Below, one piece after another: positions 60,973-64,000 of a stretch of DNA of 64,000 nucleotides. Both the position numbers and the translations under genes were made by a program. Source of the stretch: Chengkuizengella axinellae (GTDB lineage Bacteria > Bacillota > Bacilli > Paenibacillales > KCTC-33759); NCBI RefSeq assembly GCF_030730905.1, contig NZ_JAVAMP010000014.1:1-64000 (forward strand). Direction: 5' to 3'. The notes beneath the pieces are model-generated. The model saw only the letters and a program-made list of their open reading frames with translations, did not search any database and was not told where the DNA came from. Positions within the stretch are counted from its first letter, which is position 1. The number at the start of each line of letters is the position of its first letter.

Positions 60973-62112
60973 TCACTGTGTATTCACTTCCTCATATACT
61001 GATAACAAATTTTCAGCGACTCGATTCCAGCTAAAGTCATTCTCAACTTTTTTCCGACCATATTTACCCAGACTGGTCCTCTTGCCCGAATCGTCTAACA
61101 ATAAATTAATCGTTTTTGCATAAGCCTCTGGATTCTCAAAATCATGAATGACATATCCATTTTTTCCTTCTTCAATGACTTCTGGATTTCCACCGCGATT
61201 GCTTGTAATAAGTGGCAGTCCTGCTGCCATTGCCTCATAATGAACACGTGCAAGCGGTTCTTGCCATTGTGATGAACAAACAAACAAGTCAGACATTGTA
61301 AATAATTGAGGGATATTTTGGGGTTTGACAAATTTAATAAACGTCACATGTTTTTCAAAAATGGCACCTAGTGTATACAAATGTCTTACATAATTATTTA
61401 GGTTGTCATCACCAAACCATTTGGAACCTATAAAAACCATCATGAGATCAGGATGTTTTTCAATGATCTTTGGTATGGCTTGAAGGAGAAGATGAGGACC
61501 TTTTACTTTACTAAGTCTTCCGACGAATAAAACCACTTTTTTTCCATTTAAATCAAGTTCATTTCGAACCATGCTTCTCGTCTTTTTCCCTACTACAGAC
61601 CAAGATGGTTGAAATTGATGCAAGTCTACACCTGAATACACTGTTCTTGTTATATTTTTTGCTTCTGGAAATCGATTCGTAATTGTACTTCCGATAAAAT
61701 CACTTACGGTTACAATTTTTGACACCTTTTGAACACATTGTTGTCCTTCTGCATCCGTCATTTTCTCATAAGAGAACATTTCATTATGGACACTGAGTAC
61801 AAATTTCGTTTGTGGCACTGCCTCAGAGAACGGTTGTATCCAATTTGGACGATTACATAAATGAATGACATCAAACTTTTGCTCCCCAATATATGTTTTA
61901 ATCATTTCAACATAATGAATTTCAGGAAAACGAACATACTTAACATCATTTCTCAACTCTTCCTCTTGCAACTCTGGATCTTGAATGGAAATCACTGTCA
62001 CATCATGTTTTTTGGCAATAATGGAAGCAACCGAGTTTAAATAAATTTGAATAGCTCCACCACGTATAGCTGGTACCGGTAATTTTTCAGTAGAGATTAA
62101 AGCAATTTTCAT
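60973..62112 (-). CDS. cotSA: GT4 glycosyltransferase, CotSA-like
   Basis: A ~379-residue retaining glycosyltransferase of the GT-B fold. The N-terminal domain begins MKIALISTEKLPVPAIRGGA with the glycine loop. The C-terminal domain has VLFVGRLSKVKGPHLLLQAI and the nucleotide-sugar site PLARVHYEAMAAGLPLITSN then GGNPEVIEEG. CotSA, encoded with CotS in B. subtilis, is a coat-associated member. Start at ATG 62112, with GGAGG 6 nt upstream; an in-frame ATG at 62130 has none. First gene of GT4-cotS-lysine-rich protein. A CATACAAAT motif about 42 bp upstream resembles SigE -10 elements. Confidence 0.85.
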   Translation of the reverse strand: MKIALISTEKLPVPAIRGGAIQIYLNSVASIIAKKHDVTVISIQDPELQEEELRNDVKYVRFPEIHYVEMIKTYIGEQKFDVIHLCNRPNWIQPFSEAVPQTKFVLSVHNEMFSYEKMTDAEGQQCVQKVSKIVTVSDFIGSTITNRFPEAKNITRTVYSGVDLHQFQPSWSVVGKKTRSMVRNELDLNGKKVVLFVGRLSKVKGPHLLLQAIPKIIEKHPDLMMVFIGSKWFGDDNLNNYVRHLYTLGAIFEKHVTFIKFVKPQNIPQLFTMSDLFVCSSQWQEPLARVHYEAMAAGLPLITSNRGGNPEVIEEGKNGYVIHDFENPEAYAKTINLLLDDSGKRTSLGKYGRKKVENDFSWNRVAENLLSVYEEVNTQ

Positions 62113-62153
62113 TTTCAGCCTCCATTTCATCGTATTGAAGTTTAATGTTTCTT

Positions 62154-62162
62154 ATTTGTATG
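62154..62162 (-). promoter_or_regulatory. SigE-like -10 element for the cotSA operon
   Basis: On the minus strand CATACAAAT resembles the SigE -10 (CATACAAT). I could not find a convincing SigE -35 at the right distance, so this is a weak call supported by the spore-coat context. Confidence 0.3.
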
Positions 62163-62288
62163 ATACGAGAAGTAAATGTAGGGTGTTCCTAATCTCATTT
62201 GTTTTTAGAAAAAATAGGTTCTTAGACAACTTTCCCACTTAATTTTGGAGGAATATACTGATTAAAAAATAAGAGGAGCTATGTAAAT

Positions 62289-63098
62289 GTGATAAAAAAA
62301 GCAATTATACCTGCAGCTGGTTATGGTACACGTAGTTTGCCAATTTCAAAAGTGGTGCCTAAGGAATTATTTCCAATCGGGAATAGACCTGCAATTGATT
62401 ACATTGTAGAGGAAGCTATTCAATCTGGTATAGAAGAAATTCTAATCATTGTTTCACGTTCAAAAAATTTGATTTTTGATTATTTTGACCGCTCTATTGA
62501 ATTAGAAACTGTACTTAAGCAGAAACAAAAGGAGCATTTATTAGACAAAATCAAAGTACCAGATGTTCATATTCAATACATTAGACAGCCTTTCGCCAGT
62601 GGTCTTGGCGATGCAATTCGATTAGGGAAAAAATTTATTCATAATGAAGCTTTTGCTGTGTTATTGCCAGACGAAATTATTTTGAATCAAATGAAACCTG
62701 CCCTAAAGCAATTAATCGAAGTTTATAAAAATTATAAAAAAAGTGTACTTGGTCTATATGAGGTGAAAAAGGATCAACTTTCAAACTATGGAGTAGTGAA
62801 ACCAATAAAAGTAGAGCATGAATTATTCAAGGTGGCTCATATTGTAGAGAAGCCAACCCATCATCCACCCTCAAATTTAGCCGTGATAGGAAGGTATATT
62901 TTTACGCCACAGATTTTTTCATATTTAGAAGAGATCAGCTCAGGTGTAGACGGAGAAATCCAATTAACCGACGCTATCAATGAACTGAGGAAAACAGAAA
63001 CTTGCTTTGGAAAACTGATCACTGCAAAGCGTTTCGATATTGGTAGAAAAGAAGAATACTTAAAGGCGATCACATATTTAAATGATATCGAGGAGTGA
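62289..63098 (+). CDS. galU: UTP-glucose-1-phosphate uridylyltransferase
   Basis: A 269-residue nucleotidyltransferase making UDP-glucose. KKAIIPAAGYGTRSLPISKV then VPKELFPIGNRPAIDYIVEE is the pyrophosphorylase signature with the catalytic lysine and arginine. QPFASGLGDAIRLGKKFI, LLPDEII and VEKPTHHPPSNLAVIGRYIF follow. It is shorter than typical GalU/GtaB (~290), and Tyr-Gly-Thr replaces the usual Leu-Gly-Thr in the first loop, so it may be a dedicated paralogue. GTG start at 62289, with GAGGAG about 10 nt upstream. It is followed 5 bp later by a GT4 gene and is divergent from the cotSA operon. Product feeds Ugd and the glycosyltransferases. Confidence 0.93.
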   Translation: MIKKAIIPAAGYGTRSLPISKVVPKELFPIGNRPAIDYIVEEAIQSGIEEILIIVSRSKNLIFDYFDRSIELETVLKQKQKEHLLDKIKVPDVHIQYIRQPFASGLGDAIRLGKKFIHNEAFAVLLPDEIILNQMKPALKQLIEVYKNYKKSVLGLYEVKKDQLSNYGVVKPIKVEHELFKVAHIVEKPTHHPPSNLAVIGRYIFTPQIFSYLEEISSGVDGEIQLTDAINELRKTETCFGKLITAKRFDIGRKEEYLKAITYLNDIEE

Positions 63099-63103
63099 CT
63101 AAC

Positions 63104-64000
63104 TTGAAATTATTAGTCATATGGCGATTGTTAACAGTTGGAGGAGTCAATGCGGGATGGCGGAATCGAGCTATTTATTTTAAAGAACATGGAATAAATA
63201 CTGAGTTTTTATATTGTAAGGATCTCGGGGGATTGCATATGATGAAGGATATTGCCCCTGTGTATGTAACCAAAGATGAGAATGAAATTCATCATATGCT
63301 GAAACATCATCATTATGATGCTGTTATTGTGGTGGACACCAATCAAGCTTACAAATGGTTATCACAAGCAAATTATACGGGTCCAATATTAATTGAGGCA
63401 AGAACCCCGGAAATTATTAAATTAAAACGTAATTTAGAAGGTTTTGAAACGGTGAATCCAATAAAATTCATAGTCCCTTCTGAGCATCAAAAAAGAGTTC
63501 TATCTATTCTTGTTGCCCACAATTCTCCGACAGAAGTCATTTATAACGGGGTAGACACTTCATTTTTCAAACAACTGCCTCGAGAACAAATCGATATCTC
63601 TGCTGAACCTTATTTACCTAACAACAAAAAAGTTGTTGCTTATATCGGAAGATTAGATCAAAGAAAAAATTGGAAACAACTTATGAAAATCGCCAAGCTT
63701 ATGTACGAAGAAAGAAATGATGTTGAATTTTGGGTGATTGGAGGGGATCAAAGTAAAGATCGCACTAAGTTTGAAAATAAGTGGAAAAATAATGAACTTA
63801 ATAAAATCATAAAATGGTTCCCTATCATTCCATACCAACAGATGCCACACCTTTATGCAAAAATCAAACAATCCGGTGGATGTACAATTGCCACAACTAA
63901 AGGAGAATCATTTGGAAACACATTTATTGAAGCCATGGCTTGTGGTGTTCCTGTTGTTGCACCGAATGTATCTTCCATCCCAGAGATTGTCATTCATGAG
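63104..64000 (+). CDS. GT4 glycosyltransferase (partial, cut by window end)
   Basis: An open frame of 299 codons runs off the window. It starts at TTG 63104 (KLLVIWRLLTVGGVNAGWRN), with GAGGAG 8 nt upstream. The C-terminal GT-B domain is clear: VVAYIGRLDQRKNWKQLMKI, YQQMPHLYAKIKQSGGCTIA and the nucleotide-sugar site ESFGNTFIEAMACGVPVVAP. It lies 5 bp after galU and is surely in the same operon, so UDP-glucose or a derivative is a likely donor. Probably acts on a spore or surface glycan, given the divergent cotSA-cotS unit. Confidence 0.88.
   Translation, partial: MKLLVIWRLLTVGGVNAGWRNRAIYFKEHGINTEFLYCKDLGGLHMMKDIAPVYVTKDENEIHHMLKHHHYDAVIVVDTNQAYKWLSQANYTGPILIEARTPEIIKLKRNLEGFETVNPIKFIVPSEHQKRVLSILVAHNSPTEVIYNGVDTSFFKQLPREQIDISAEPYLPNNKKVVAYIGRLDQRKNWKQLMKIAKLMYEERNDVEFWVIGGDQSKDRTKFENKWKNNELNKIIKWFPIIPYQQMPHLYAKIKQSGGCTIATTKGESFGNTFIEAMACGVPVVAPNVSSIPEIVIHE

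Noticed and set aside
1-64000. rRNA, tRNA, insertion sequences, phage genes and CRISPR-cas
   Set aside because: I found no sequence resembling these; short tRNA-like folds could still be missed by eye.

Overview
The window reads as a chromosomal segment of a low-GC, endospore-forming member of the Bacillota (Bacillales). The evidence is the ccpN-ppsR pair, SR1P, a DUF1128 (YfkK) protein, CotS-type spore coat genes, BlaI/M56 modules, copper-amine-oxidase 'stalk' domains and many AGGAGG-type ribosome sites with GTG/TTG starts. A Paenibacillaceae-like host is my best guess, but the sequence does not prove it. I saw no rRNA, tRNA, CRISPR array, insertion sequence or prophage.

Layout. 1-4100: an accessory segment with a YdeI-type protein, an epoxide-hydrolase-like enzyme, a YafY/WYL regulator and decayed GNAT acetyltransferases. 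Two copies of a ~65 bp hairpin repeat bracket it. 4100-9500: a methyltransferase, a MazG-like enzyme, a LysR regulator divergent from an EPSP synthase with an unusual active-site loop, and an EamA transporter. 9.8-12.1 kb: a 23-residue-repeat beta-helix protein facing a small unknown protein; both have SigK-like promoter motifs, so they may be spore-surface proteins. 12.4-14.8 kb: Nnr (NAD(P)HX repair) and an SRAP/YedK protein.

15.1-23.4 kb is a compact gluconeogenesis block on the minus strand: malic enzyme, gapB, a small SR1P gene between gapB and ppdK, pyruvate phosphate dikinase, CcpN, the PPDK regulatory protein and class II fructose-1,6-bisphosphatase. Together they can take malate to pyruvate, PEP, triose phosphate and fructose-6-phosphate. 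The malic enzyme and gapB promoters share a paired ~15 bp element at the same spacing, a good candidate CcpN operator.

23.7-45.4 kb: small conserved proteins, a MocR regulator, two divergent SgrR-like regulator/MFS pairs, a probable four-gene operon (stalk-domain protein, lipoprotein, response regulator, histidine kinase), an M28 peptidase, a tandem duplicate with one decayed copy, a broken Nudix gene, RidA, an aldo/keto reductase and an ECF sigma/anti-sigma pair.

46.5-54.9 kb holds three paralogous BlaR1-like M56 metallopeptidases and one BlaI repressor. In place of the penicillin-binding sensor they carry tandem Ig-like (SbsA-type) ectodomains. A strong promoter with two TACA-NN-TGTA dyads precedes the cluster. 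This is the best candidate for an under-described sensing system.

55-64 kb: a membrane protein, a PAF-acetylhydrolase-like enzyme, UDP-glucose dehydrogenase, a spore coat set (GT4/CotSA-like, CotS, a lysine-rich repeat protein), GalU and a glycosyltransferase cut by the window end.
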